Origin: Sediminibacterium sp.
GTDB taxonomy: Bacteria > Bacteroidota > Bacteroidia > Chitinophagales > Chitinophagaceae
Assembly: GCA_030726065.1 (NCBI GenBank)
Contig: JANREK010000032.1
Span: forward strand, 1-64,000
Length of the DNA stretch: 64,000 nt
Reading direction: 5' to 3'
Below, piece after piece: positions 1-8,137 of this stretch. Within the stretch, counting starts at the first letter, position 1. Each line of letters begins with the position of its first letter. The notes under the pieces were generated by a model. It saw only the letters and a program-made list of their open reading frames with translations, had not been told where the DNA came from and ran no database searches. A program made the position numbers and the translations under genes.

Positions 1-1461
1 TCCTTGTCATTATTTTGGGCGGTACAACAATGGGGTGATGTACCTATGCCGTTAACGGAAACTCAAAATGCAAGTTTGACGGTGGTAAAAGTTCCTGCAA
101 AGGATATCTATACTCGAATTATTAAAGATTTAAATGATGCAATTGCTAAATTACCAACAACGCAAGCAAATGCAGGTAGAGTAACAAAAAGTGCAGCTGA
201 ATTTTTATTAGCTAAGGTGTATTTAACTAGAGGTTGGAATTTTAACGGTTCATTAGGTGGAACACCAACTGATTTCGATAGTGCTTTGGCATTGTGTGAT
301 AAATTAATTTCTTCTGGTTTGCACCCTATGGAATCAGACTGGAATAAATTATGGCCGATTCACAATAAAGATCCCAAAAAAGAAACTGCAACAGCAGCAA
401 GTTCTGTAGCGGCAGCGAATGCAAGCAAGGAAGTTATTTTTGCAATTCAATATGCCAATCCTGCTGCCTTTAATGGGGACGCTAACTTAAGCACTGCACA
501 AGGACAAAGAGGAAATGACTTACACTCTCGATTTAGTGGCGGTCCTAATGATGTTGCACAAGAAGCAAGAACTGGTACTTATAATAGATGGTTGCCAGAG
601 CACAGCGTAACCTGGGGTGCTTACCGTTTATTTGATCCTGTGATGGATATTCGTTATGAGGGTACATTTAATAGTGTTTCCTATGCTACAACAGCAGGTT
701 CGGTTACATTTGCAAAAAATAAGCCATATCCACAAGCACTTGAACTTAAATATGTTACGAGTGACACTACTGCCATTGTATTGCCTTGGAATGTAGATAT
801 GAGTGATGTAAAAAAATTGGGGGTTAATATACCAGGTGGTACCAAGAAATATTCTGTTCAAAATGTAGTGAATTTATTTTGGTTAGGTAAAACTACTGCT
901 ACACAACAAATTGTAGATCCTTTAGGTTGGGGTGGTCCGATGTTCTGGAAATTTTTTCAACCAAAAATAATTTATGGTGATGGCGAATCTACTTTCAATG
1001 ATCCAATATTTCGTTCTGCTGAATTATATTTAATGGCAGCTGAAGCAATTGTAAAAGGCGCAAAAGGTGCTAAGTTAGGAACAGCCGATGTTTATTACAA
1101 TATTGTTTTAGATAGAGCCTTAGCTTCTAACAAAGGCAAATCTCCTATGCGTGCAACTAATCCTGGAAATGTAAAAGACCCATTAACAAACATTACTTCC
1201 TATAGAGCCACGCCTGCTACTATCAATATTGATATGATATTGGATGAGTACGGCCGTGAATTTTTAGGAGAAGGTAATGAGCGTTGGTATCAATTAAAAC
1301 GTACTGGAAAATTAATTGAACGTGCAACAAAATTCAATGGCTGGACCGTTTGGGGAAGAGGTGGTGCGCAACAAATTGCTGCGAAACATTACTTAAGACC
1401 CATACCACAAGGGATGTTGGATAATTCAAATCCAAGAATTGAACAAAACCCAGGGTATTAA
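1..1461 (+). CDS. SusD/RagB family nutrient-binding lipoprotein, 5' truncated by window edge
   Basis: This is the C-terminal 486 codons of a SusD/RagB-type outer-membrane lipoprotein, which sits on a SusC-type TonB transporter and binds the incoming nutrient. The open frame runs to the first base of the window, so the true start, signal peptide and lipobox are missing. Family signs: a TPR-like segment 'SAELYLMAAEAIVKG' at about residue 339, 'DEYGREFLGEGNERWYQL' near residue 416, and the typical C-terminus 'YLRPIPQGMLDNSNPRIEQ' ending in NPGY. The partner SusC should lie just upstream, outside the window. A hairpin terminator follows 20 bases after the stop, so this gene ends its operon. The substrate cannot be told from the sequence. 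Confidence 0.9.
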   Translation, partial: SLSLFWAVQQWGDVPMPLTETQNASLTVVKVPAKDIYTRIIKDLNDAIAKLPTTQANAGRVTKSAAEFLLAKVYLTRGWNFNGSLGGTPTDFDSALALCDKLISSGLHPMESDWNKLWPIHNKDPKKETATAASSVAAANASKEVIFAIQYANPAAFNGDANLSTAQGQRGNDLHSRFSGGPNDVAQEARTGTYNRWLPEHSVTWGAYRLFDPVMDIRYEGTFNSVSYATTAGSVTFAKNKPYPQALELKYVTSDTTAIVLPWNVDMSDVKKLGVNIPGGTKKYSVQNVVNLFWLGKTTATQQIVDPLGWGGPMFWKFFQPKIIYGDGESTFNDPIFRSAELYLMAAEAIVKGAKGAKLGTADVYYNIVLDRALASNKGKSPMRATNPGNVKDPLTNITSYRATPATINIDMILDEYGREFLGEGNERWYQLKRTGKLIERATKFNGWTVWGRGGAQQIAAKHYLRPIPQGMLDNSNPRIEQNPGY

Positions 1462-1480
1462 TATAGGGGTTGCTGATTAT

Positions 1481-1517
1481 AAAAAGGCCAAGTTCTTATA
1501 TGAACTTGGCCTTTTTA
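1481..1517 (+). terminator. Rho-independent terminator after the SusD gene
   Basis: Perfect inverted repeat AAAAAGGCCAAGTTC / GAACTTGGCCTTTTT around a 6-base loop, ending in a T run. It follows the SusD stop by 20 bases. The A run on the left arm would also let it work on the minus strand. Confidence 0.85.
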
Positions 1518-1683
1518 TTAGCTTCAATTGGGAGTTTAGATATTTTAATTTGAATAAAATTTGATTTTATAGTGCTTATTTAGGTCAATTATCCTTTACT
1601 TCGTCATACAGAACAAGGTGTTTATCAATTTATAATTACTACCTTTCTTTGGTATTCATTTTGTATCATTTAAAACAATTAAA

Positions 1684-2967
1684 ATGGTTTTAGGTTTACT
1701 GCTTGTTTTTTTTGTTGGTTATCTGGCGATTACTTTTGAAGGTATATTAAAAATTAATAAATCGGCTATTGCGCTTGTTACAGCAGTTTTGTGTTGGAGT
1801 TTAATCATTTTTGACACTCCTGATAAAAACATTGTTTTAGAATCATTGTCGCATCATTTAAGTGAAATTAGTGAGATACTTTTTTTTCTATTAGGGGCGA
1901 TGACGATTGTGGAATTAATTGATGCGCATGATGGATTTCAAAATATAGTAGATCGGATAAAAACTACACATAAAGCCAAATTGATTTGGCTAATAGCATT
2001 AATCACCTTTTTTCTGTCTGCGGTCTTGGATAATTTGACAGGCACGATTGTCATGGCATCAATTTTAAATAAATTATTGTCTGATCAAAAAACAAAATGG
2101 AGATTATTGGGCTTGGTGGTGATATCGGCTAATGCAGGTGGTGCTTTTAGTCCCATTGGCGATGTAACAACAACCATGTTGTGGATTGGCGGGCAAGTCA
2201 CAGCCATGAATATCATTAAACAAATCTTTTTGCCAAGTTTGATTTGTATGGTATTACCCGCAATTATTACTAATTATACCATCAAAGGTCATATCATTTT
2301 TAAAAACGAGGAGCAGTCTGGTTTAAATTTTACGACAAATCCCAAGGAACGAAATTTTATATTTATAGCTGGCATTGTATGTTTATTATTTGTGCCTGTC
2401 TTTAAAACAATTACCCATTTGCCACCTTATATGGGAATGCTTTTTTGTTTAGGAGTCATGTGGGTAATAACGGAGGTGATCCATAATAAAAAACATGAAG
2501 CAGAAAAGGGAATACTTTCCGTTAACCATGCATTGCGAAAAATTGATACACCCAGTATTTTATTTTTCTTTGGAATTTTAATGAGTGTAAGTTCATTACA
2601 ATATGTGGGAGTTTTACCTAAAATGGCACAACAATTAAATGAGGTAATGGGTAATTTAAATGGTGTGGCTATTAGTATTGGCTTATTGTCAGCTGTTTTC
2701 GATAATGTTCCATTAGTCGCTGCTTTGCAAAATATGTACAGTCTTCAAACTTATCCTACGGATCATTATTTTTGGGAATTGATTGCTTACACTGCTGGAA
2801 CAGGGGGCTCTATTTTAATTATAGGTTCTGCGGCTGGGGTGGCAGTGATGGGAATGGAGAAAATTGATTTTTTCTGGTACCTCAAAAATATAAGCTGGAT
2901 TGCGCTGATTGGATTTTTAAGTGGCGCTGCAGTATTTATTTTACAAAATGAAATTTTGCTTAAATAA
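1684..2967 (+). CDS. nhaD: NhaD-type Na+/H+ antiporter
   Basis: Integral inner-membrane protein of 427 residues with about 11-12 hydrophobic segments, of the ion transporter superfamily that includes NhaD and ArsB. It exchanges cytoplasmic Na+ or Li+ for H+. Two paired Asp-Asn motifs in membrane segments, 'SAVLDNLTGTIVMASIL' at about residue 117 and 'SAVFDNVPLVAAL' at about 336, plus 'NAGGAFSPIGDVTTTMLW' at about 155, are typical of NhaD. It stands alone between a terminator and the convergent pabC gene. The ATG start gives a normal-length protein that opens directly with a membrane helix. The NhaD assignment is firm at family level; ion preference is inferred from the family. Confidence 0.85.
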   Translation: MVLGLLLVFFVGYLAITFEGILKINKSAIALVTAVLCWSLIIFDTPDKNIVLESLSHHLSEISEILFFLLGAMTIVELIDAHDGFQNIVDRIKTTHKAKLIWLIALITFFLSAVLDNLTGTIVMASILNKLLSDQKTKWRLLGLVVISANAGGAFSPIGDVTTTMLWIGGQVTAMNIIKQIFLPSLICMVLPAIITNYTIKGHIIFKNEEQSGLNFTTNPKERNFIFIAGIVCLLFVPVFKTITHLPPYMGMLFCLGVMWVITEVIHNKKHEAEKGILSVNHALRKIDTPSILFFFGILMSVSSLQYVGVLPKMAQQLNEVMGNLNGVAISIGLLSAVFDNVPLVAALQNMYSLQTYPTDHYFWELIAYTAGTGGSILIIGSAAGVAVMGMEKIDFFWYLKNISWIALIGFLSGAAVFILQNEILLK

Positions 2968-3064
2968 GTCAATTTGCTACTTAAAATGACCTGCTATTTT
3001 TTAGATTTATGTAAATCTTGAGGATAGCCCCGTACGTATTTAGAAAATCCATTGCATATCAATA

Positions 3065-3661
3065 TTAATAAACTATTTTACTTATTGCAATCTCGGGGGA
3101 TTCCTCCCAAAGCATCATTGCATTGACATATTTTAGTGAAGTGTAATTGGCTAAATCACGCACTGTGATATCTTTTTCGATAATTCTATTTTCGTCTATG
3201 AGTCTTGCACGGTGCGTACCTAAAAGTAGTGGGTGTTTTGGAGTATACCATTCACTTTCATTAAAAAAAACCAAATTTGCGTAATTGCCGTCCTTAACAA
3301 TATTGTTTTGCACTATAACAATTTCATCTGTTCCTGATTTTTTTAACGCCTCATTCAGCCAGGTTCGATTGGTGTATTTATACTGATATTCTTCGAGCGC
3401 AGCTTGATGAATGGAGACAGTTTGAATTGTTTTTTTATGATAAATTTCCTTTTCTACATGGTATTCTCCCTCTAAATTATAAAAGCACTTGATTTTATAA
3501 ACAATATCCTTTTCAACATTGCCTTCGATGTGTATTTTATCAAGTTGGATGGGCGTATTTCCGCCCAATGAACGCAATGTTCGATTAATTCGAGTTTGAT
3601 GGTAGGATACATTTTCTAATATCCCATTTTTATATCGTATGGTTTCAAAAAAGGGGTACAT
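3065..3661 (-). CDS. pabC: Aminotransferase class IV, probable 4-amino-4-deoxychorismate lyase
   Basis: PLP enzyme of the branched-chain aminotransferase/ADC lyase fold, 198 residues and so shorter than E. coli PabC (about 270). The role is to split 4-amino-4-deoxychorismate into p-aminobenzoate and pyruvate for folate synthesis. The likely PLP lysine lies in 'YKYTNRTWL' (about residue 94), followed by the cofactor loop 'DGNYANLVFF' and 'LLLGTHRARLI'. Its start overlaps the 3' end of the PabB-like gene by 17 bases, which suggests translational coupling and supports the pab assignment over a general aminotransferase. No pabA glutaminase is in the window. Confidence 0.8.
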   Translation of the reverse strand: MYPFFETIRYKNGILENVSYHQTRINRTLRSLGGNTPIQLDKIHIEGNVEKDIVYKIKCFYNLEGEYHVEKEIYHKKTIQTVSIHQAALEEYQYKYTNRTWLNEALKKSGTDEIVIVQNNIVKDGNYANLVFFNESEWYTPKHPLLLGTHRARLIDENRIIEKDITVRDLANYTSLKYVNAMMLWEESPEIAISKIVY

Positions 3662-4592
3662 ACACTTTATCTATCATTTCTTGGTATTCGTTTTGGGCCT
3701 CGCTATTGCAGGTAATACCACCGCCACTGCGATAAAAGCTGTCATTTTGCAAATACCGAATCAAAACGGTACTGTCTAAATTTTGTCCATCATAATAGCC
3801 GGCAATGCCAGTATAATAGCCTCTATCTTCCTTTTCGGCAGCAGCAATTATTTGTATTGTTTTTTGTTTGGGGGCGCCGGATATTGAACCTGCGGGCAGC
3901 AAATCAAAAATGATTTCACCAATATTTTCACAGTAATTAGCATCCAATTCGCCCACAATTTCAGAACTTACTTGACCGAGGTTCCCGTCCTGCGTTGCAA
4001 TTTCTTCGTAGTATCTGTATTTATTTACTTTTACATTTCTTGATACCCTACTTAAGTCATTTCTAATTAGGTCAACCATGGTTGCATGTTCTGAAATTTC
4101 CTTGGTATCGTTCAATATTATATTTTTTGCATCTGGTATGCTTGCATTAATAGTTCCTTTCATCGGATAGGAGTATATCTTGCCTTCTTTTATTTTTATA
4201 AAAGTTTCTGGTGAAAAACATACAAACGTATCTTTTAAGTAGCAAGTATATTTTGCATTGACCTTATTGTATATTTCTGCTATAGTGTAATTCGATTTTA
4301 TTTTGGTTTTTGCAGTGAGGTTCACTAAAAAACTATTTCCAAGTTCGATTTCTTTTTTTATTTGATCGAATTTATTTTTATAGTCATTAAAGGAAATGGG
4401 CGCTTTGTTAAATTCAAAATCGGATGTAGGAATATTGTTATTTTGGGTATTTGCTTCTTTTTGATTCGTGACTCCGTCAAAATTAAATTCAAAAATATTT
4501 TCTGTGTTAGACCATTTCCAGCAAATTGGTTTTTTACACTCAAAATCAATTAAAAAAACAAATGGTGTATGTTCTTTTCCCCATTGATTCAT
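3645..4592 (-). CDS. pabB: Aminodeoxychorismate synthase component I
   Basis: Chorismate-binding enzyme that, with a PabA glutaminase, aminates chorismate to 4-amino-4-deoxychorismate for folate. About 315 residues, so it is the short form that is mostly the chorismate-binding domain. Visible motifs: 'DLIRNDLSRVSRNVKV', 'PAGSISGAPKQKTIQII' and 'RGYYTGIAGYYDG'. I start at the ATG giving MNQWGKEHTPFVF, which begins just before the first conserved strand; an in-frame GTG 7 codons upstream (4613) is the alternative. A TAnnTTTG box at 4633-4640 fits either start. It overlaps pabC, its pathway neighbour. Confidence 0.88.
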   Translation of the reverse strand: MNQWGKEHTPFVFLIDFECKKPICWKWSNTENIFEFNFDGVTNQKEANTQNNNIPTSDFEFNKAPISFNDYKNKFDQIKKEIELGNSFLVNLTAKTKIKSNYTIAEIYNKVNAKYTCYLKDTFVCFSPETFIKIKEGKIYSYPMKGTINASIPDAKNIILNDTKEISEHATMVDLIRNDLSRVSRNVKVNKYRYYEEIATQDGNLGQVSSEIVGELDANYCENIGEIIFDLLPAGSISGAPKQKTIQIIAAAEKEDRGYYTGIAGYYDGQNLDSTVLIRYLQNDSFYRSGGGITCNSEAQNEYQEMIDKVYVPLF

Positions 4593-4632
4593 TATTGATT
4601 TAATCTCACTCACTATATATAAAATATTTTTT

Positions 4633-4640
4633 CAAAGATA
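4633..4640 (-). promoter_or_regulatory. -7 promoter box for pabB-pabC
   Basis: Exact Bacteroidota -7 box TATCTTTG (consensus TAnnTTTG) on the minus strand, 19 bases before the possible GTG start and 40 before the preferred ATG. No clear -33 TTTG is seen. Confidence 0.5.
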
Positions 4641-4687
4641 TGTTTATTGTCTTTTTTTAATTATATTTATATTCTAAAATAATAACT

Positions 4688-4849
4688 ATGGGATTTGCTA
4701 TTAATAAAAAAATTGCAGCAAAAAATTCCACCAATACAACAAAGGCTAAGGTACAAGGTGGAAGTTCGAAATTTATCGCTAAAGCCAACACAAAATCAAC
4801 AGGTGCGGCTAAAAAACCAATTAAAACAGGTGGTTCTAGAGGAAGTTGA
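4688..4849 (+). CDS. Small basic Gly/Ala/Lys-rich protein of unknown function (53 aa)
   Basis: Short open frame from ATG to TGA encoding 53 residues, beginning MGFAINKKIAAKNS and ending KPIKTGGSRGS. It is strongly basic (about 12 Lys/Arg, no Asp or Glu), rich in Gly, Ala, Ser and Thr, and has no Trp, Cys, His or Tyr. There is no signal peptide or membrane segment. The composition resembles small disordered nucleic-acid-binding or ribosome-associated proteins, but I recognise no family. A longer overlapping frame (4695-4889) has a Gln/Leu/Lys-rich composition that looks like a shadow. It is a single gene between the pab operon and the BNR-protein gene. The coding call rests on amino-acid composition and position only. 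Confidence 0.6.
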   Translation: MGFAINKKIAAKNSTNTTKAKVQGGSSKFIAKANTKSTGAAKKPIKTGGSRGS

Positions 4850-5004
4850 TGAAAAGATCACTTTACCATTAACGAAACTAACTAATTGATAATCAATGCT
4901 TTGTAACTAATATTACAAGGCATTTTCGTTTAAGGTCTTCACTTATCATTTTTGGCATAACCCCTTTTAAAAAGTCTTTATGTTTACTTATAAATACACG
5001 ATAC

Positions 5005-7491
5005 ATGAAATCAATTTTTCTACACATTTTCTTATTTATGGGTTTAGTCGCATTTGCGCAACATAAACCTAGTTCTGCGACAGATCGCCTTAAGAGTAAC
5101 GAACAAAAATTACTCCTTTTGGCTAATTCAACGGTCAATAATACATCGTTTCAAAGCATCGGACCATCAGTGATGAGTGGTCGTGTTGTTGATATTGATG
5201 TAAATCCGAGTGATCCTACGGAATTTTATGTTGCCTATGCCTCTGGAGGCGTATGGCACACCATCAACAATGGCCAAAGTTTTAAGTCTATTTTTGATTC
5301 AACAGCAACTTTAAATATTGGTGATATTGCTGTGAACTGGAAAAATAGAATCATTTGGGTAGGAACAGGGGAGGCGAATAGTAGTCGTTCTTCCTATGCT
5401 GGTATTGGCGTTTACAAAACAGACAATAATGGTAAAACCTGGACTTACCTTGGTTTACCTGAAAGTCATCATATTGGAAAAGTGCAATTATCACCCACTG
5501 ATCCTAACGTTGCATGGGTAGCCGCTTTAGGTCATTTATATTCAGAAAATAAAGAACGCGGTATATATAAGACGGCAAATGGTGGTAAAACATGGAAACA
5601 AACTTTATACATTGATGCGAATACAAGCGGTATTGATATAGATATTGATCCAAAAAATCCAAATAATTTATATGCTGCAATGTGGTATAAAACACGTTCT
5701 GCTTCCAATTTTGTAGAGGCGGGAAAAACAAGTGGTATTTATAAAAGCACTAACGGCGGAGATAGTTGGACTTTAGCTTCAACAGCTGCTTCAGGTTTTC
5801 CTACTGGTGAAGGGGTCGGTAGAATTGGTATTGCAGTTTTCCCTGAAAATACATCTATCGTTTATGCTATCGTTGATAACAACGCCCAGCAATCTGATAC
5901 TACAATAAAAAGATATAGTGACACCACTAGATATGCATTGCGTGATTTTAAAAATTTAACGGTTGATCAATTTTTATCTTTGGATGATCGTAAGTTTACC
6001 AATTTTATTCGTTCCCCTCGTAATGGCTTGCCAATGAAATATACGGCAGCCGGCATTAAGGAAGATGTAAAGTCTGGTAAATTATTACCTTCTTGTATTT
6101 GGGATTATTTATATGATGCGAATACTGCTTTATTTGAAACCCCAATTATTGGTGCTGAAGTTTATCGTAGTGAGGACGCAGGAGCAACCTGGAAAAAAAC
6201 ACATACCAAGCCAATTAATTTATATAGTACCTATGGTTATTATTTTGGTAAAGTATTTATAAGCCCTAGCAATGCTGATAAAATAATTATCACAGGCGTT
6301 GGTATATTATTAAGTAAAGATGGCGGAAAAACATTTAAAGAAATAGGCAAGGAAAATGTACATTCTGATCATCATTACGCATGGTTCAATGGTCAAAAAG
6401 ACGGGCACATTATTATTGGTAATGATGGCGGTTGTAATATTACTTATGACAATGGCGATCATTGGTTTAAGGCGAATACACCTCCAGTGGGTCAATTTTA
6501 CAATATAAATTTTGATATGGCTAAGCCTTACAATGTTTATGGTGGCTTACAGGATAATGGTACTTGGATGGGCCCCAGTCAAACCAAAGAAAGCTATGAT
6601 TGGTTTGATAGCGGGCATAATCCTTATACCATGTTAAATGGAGGGGATGGTATGCAAGTACAGGTAGATACTAGAGACAATAAAACTATTTATAGTGGTT
6701 CTCAATATGGTGCGTATTCAAGACAGAATTTGACAACCAAGGAGCGAAAGTTTATCAGACCATTACGTAATTTAGGAGAGCCCGCATTTAGATTCAACTG
6801 GCAAACACCTATTTTATTAAGTAAGCATAACCAAGATATTTTTTATTATGGAAGCAATAAATTTCATCGCTCTATGAGTAAAGGAGATAGTTTAGTAACA
6901 TTAAGTACTGAATTAACTTCCAACCCATTGCAAGGGGATGTTCCTTATGGTACTTTAACAACCATGAGTGAAAGTCCATTCCGTTTTGGTTTAATTTATG
7001 TAGGTTCAGATGACGGTATGATTCACATTTCAAAAGATGGAGGTTATACATTTACTTTATTAAGTGCCAAACTGCCTAAAGGTTTATATGTGAGTAGGGT
7101 ATTGGCAAGTGCGTACAGTGAATCACGCGTCTATGCGACATTGAACGGATATCGTAACGATCATTTTAATGCTTATGTGTATGTAAGTAATGATTATGGT
7201 ACAACTTGGACGCAAATCATGAAGGATTTGCCTTTGGAAGCAGTCAATGTCATTACCGAAGATAATATTTCAAGCCAAGTTTTATATGTAGGTACGGATG
7301 GTGGTTTATATGTAAGTACCGATGGTGGTAATAGTTCAATGGGATGGAGTAAAGGCTTACCTAACGCGTTACCTATTCACGATATCGTGATTCATCCTAG
7401 AGATAATGAAATTATTTTAGGTACCCATGGCCGTAGTTTGTATACAAGCAAGTTAGATGATTTACATAAAAAAGTACAAGCAAAAAAGTAA
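5005..7491 (+). CDS. Secreted BNR/VPS10-type beta-propeller protein (glycosyl-hydrolase-like)
   Basis: Exported protein of 828 residues with signal peptide MKSIFLHIFLFMGLVAFAQ. It contains repeated Asp-box/BNR-type motifs such as 'YKTDNNGKTWTYL', 'YKTANGGKTWKQTL', 'YKSTNGGDSWTLA', 'YRSEDAGATWKKT', 'HISKDGGYTFTLL' and 'YVSNDYGTTWTQI', which build a sortilin/VPS10-like or two-part beta-propeller. 'QSIGPSVMSGRVVDIDVNP' near residue 50 opens the propeller, as in the Bacteroidota proteins often labelled glycosyl hydrolase; catalysis by these is unproven. Many relatives carry a further C-terminal domain of about 200 residues; this one stops soon after the propeller ('LGTHGRSLYTS'), and I see no type IX sorting domain. 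Single gene with its own terminator. Confidence 0.82.
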   Translation: MKSIFLHIFLFMGLVAFAQHKPSSATDRLKSNEQKLLLLANSTVNNTSFQSIGPSVMSGRVVDIDVNPSDPTEFYVAYASGGVWHTINNGQSFKSIFDSTATLNIGDIAVNWKNRIIWVGTGEANSSRSSYAGIGVYKTDNNGKTWTYLGLPESHHIGKVQLSPTDPNVAWVAALGHLYSENKERGIYKTANGGKTWKQTLYIDANTSGIDIDIDPKNPNNLYAAMWYKTRSASNFVEAGKTSGIYKSTNGGDSWTLASTAASGFPTGEGVGRIGIAVFPENTSIVYAIVDNNAQQSDTTIKRYSDTTRYALRDFKNLTVDQFLSLDDRKFTNFIRSPRNGLPMKYTAAGIKEDVKSGKLLPSCIWDYLYDANTALFETPIIGAEVYRSEDAGATWKKTHTKPINLYSTYGYYFGKVFISPSNADKIIITGVGILLSKDGGKTFKEIGKENVHSDHHYAWFNGQKDGHIIIGNDGGCNITYDNGDHWFKANTPPVGQFYNINFDMAKPYNVYGGLQDNGTWMGPSQTKESYDWFDSGHNPYTMLNGGDGMQVQVDTRDNKTIYSGSQYGAYSRQNLTTKERKFIRPLRNLGEPAFRFNWQTPILLSKHNQDIFYYGSNKFHRSMSKGDSLVTLSTELTSNPLQGDVPYGTLTTMSESPFRFGLIYVGSDDGMIHISKDGGYTFTLLSAKLPKGLYVSRVLASAYSESRVYATLNGYRNDHFNAYVYVSNDYGTTWTQIMKDLPLEAVNVITEDNISSQVLYVGTDGGLYVSTDGGNSSMGWSKGLPNALPIHDIVIHPRDNEIILGTHGRSLYTSKLDDLHKKVQAKK

Positions 7492-7533
7492 TTAGCTGAT
7501 TCAAATACAGTAAGCATTTAAGTGCTATTTATA

Positions 7534-7561
7534 AAAAACCCCAAGCTTGCTTGGGGTTTTT
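7534..7561. terminator. Bidirectional terminator between the BNR gene and the nuo operon
   Basis: Inverted repeat AAAAACCCCAAG / CTTGGGGTTTTT with a short loop. It has T runs on both strands, so it can end the BNR gene on plus and the nuo operon on minus (about 145 bases past its last stop). Confidence 0.8.
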
Positions 7562-7575
7562 GTTTTTGGATGTAC

Positions 7576-7671
7576 TAAACTAAAATAGGGATAAACTATT
7601 TCTATAATTATTTCTTATTACTTGTAGTTGATACTTTTAATTTAAACGAAGTAAACTAAAGTAGGCGTAAA
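7576..7671. repeat. Imperfect 20-bp direct repeat in the gap after the nuo operon
   Basis: TAAACTAAAATAGGGATAAA at 7576-7595 recurs as TAAACTAAAGTAGGCGTAAA at 7652-7671 (17 of 20 identical). The rest of the 7562-7706 gap is AT-rich, and I see no open frame in it. Confidence 0.4.
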
Positions 7672-7706
7672 ATTTAAATGGAGTAAACTTATAAGTACAA
7701 AAGGAG

Positions 7707-8123
7707 TTATTTGAACTGATCAAAATAAGGCACTTCGTCATTGGAAACCGCCTCTTTTTCTTGCCAATAAGCAAGGGTGACAATAGTTCCGTTGTCGGTT
7801 TTTAATTGACGACCAAAAATTGCGTTGGTCGCATTAAAAGTTAAATCAGTGACCCCCACTGTAAAAGTGGTTGGTGCTGGGGGCGCTTCAGGAACTGGAG
7901 GCGTGGGTGCTGGTATCGTAGCATCGCCTTCAACTGCAGGAGCTGCAACTGGCGCGGCCAGTGCTGCTTTAGGGGCAGGGCTTCCCACAACTACTACTTG
8001 GTATTTATTAAATTCCAACAATTGCTTCAAAAATGCGACGCGTTCCGGACTTGCATTCTTTTCAACAATCGCACATTTAATACTATCTAAATCTTCAAAT
8101 TCGTGGTTCTTATTAATTGCCAT
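7707..8123 (-). CDS. Unknown Pro/Ala-linker protein, last gene of the nuo operon
   Basis: 138-residue cytoplasmic-looking protein in three parts: an N-terminal charged segment (about 1-50, 'EFEDLDSIKCAIVEKNASP'), a Pro/Ala-rich linker (about 50-88, 'PAPTPPVPEAPPAP'), and a C-terminal segment (about 89-138, 'GVTDLTFNATNAIFGRQL', ending YFDQFK). I do not recognise the family. I use the ATG at 8123; an in-frame TTG lies two codons earlier. The gene starts 14 bases after the nuoN stop and precedes the operon terminator, so it is almost surely co-transcribed with complex I. There is no signal peptide or membrane helix. A role as an accessory or assembly factor is inference from position. The Pro/Ala stretch also creates a long open frame on the other strand, which I reject. 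Confidence 0.75.
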   Translation of the reverse strand: MAINKNHEFEDLDSIKCAIVEKNASPERVAFLKQLLEFNKYQVVVVGSPAPKAALAAPVAAPAVEGDATIPAPTPPVPEAPPAPTTFTVGVTDLTFNATNAIFGRQLKTDNGTIVTLAYWQEKEAVSNDEVPYFDQFK

Positions 8124-8137
8124 AATCAACTATTTTT

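Noticed and set aside
4695-4889. 64-residue open frame overlapping the small basic protein
   Set aside because: Its Gln/Leu/Lys-rich composition looks like a frame-shifted shadow of the 53-residue frame.
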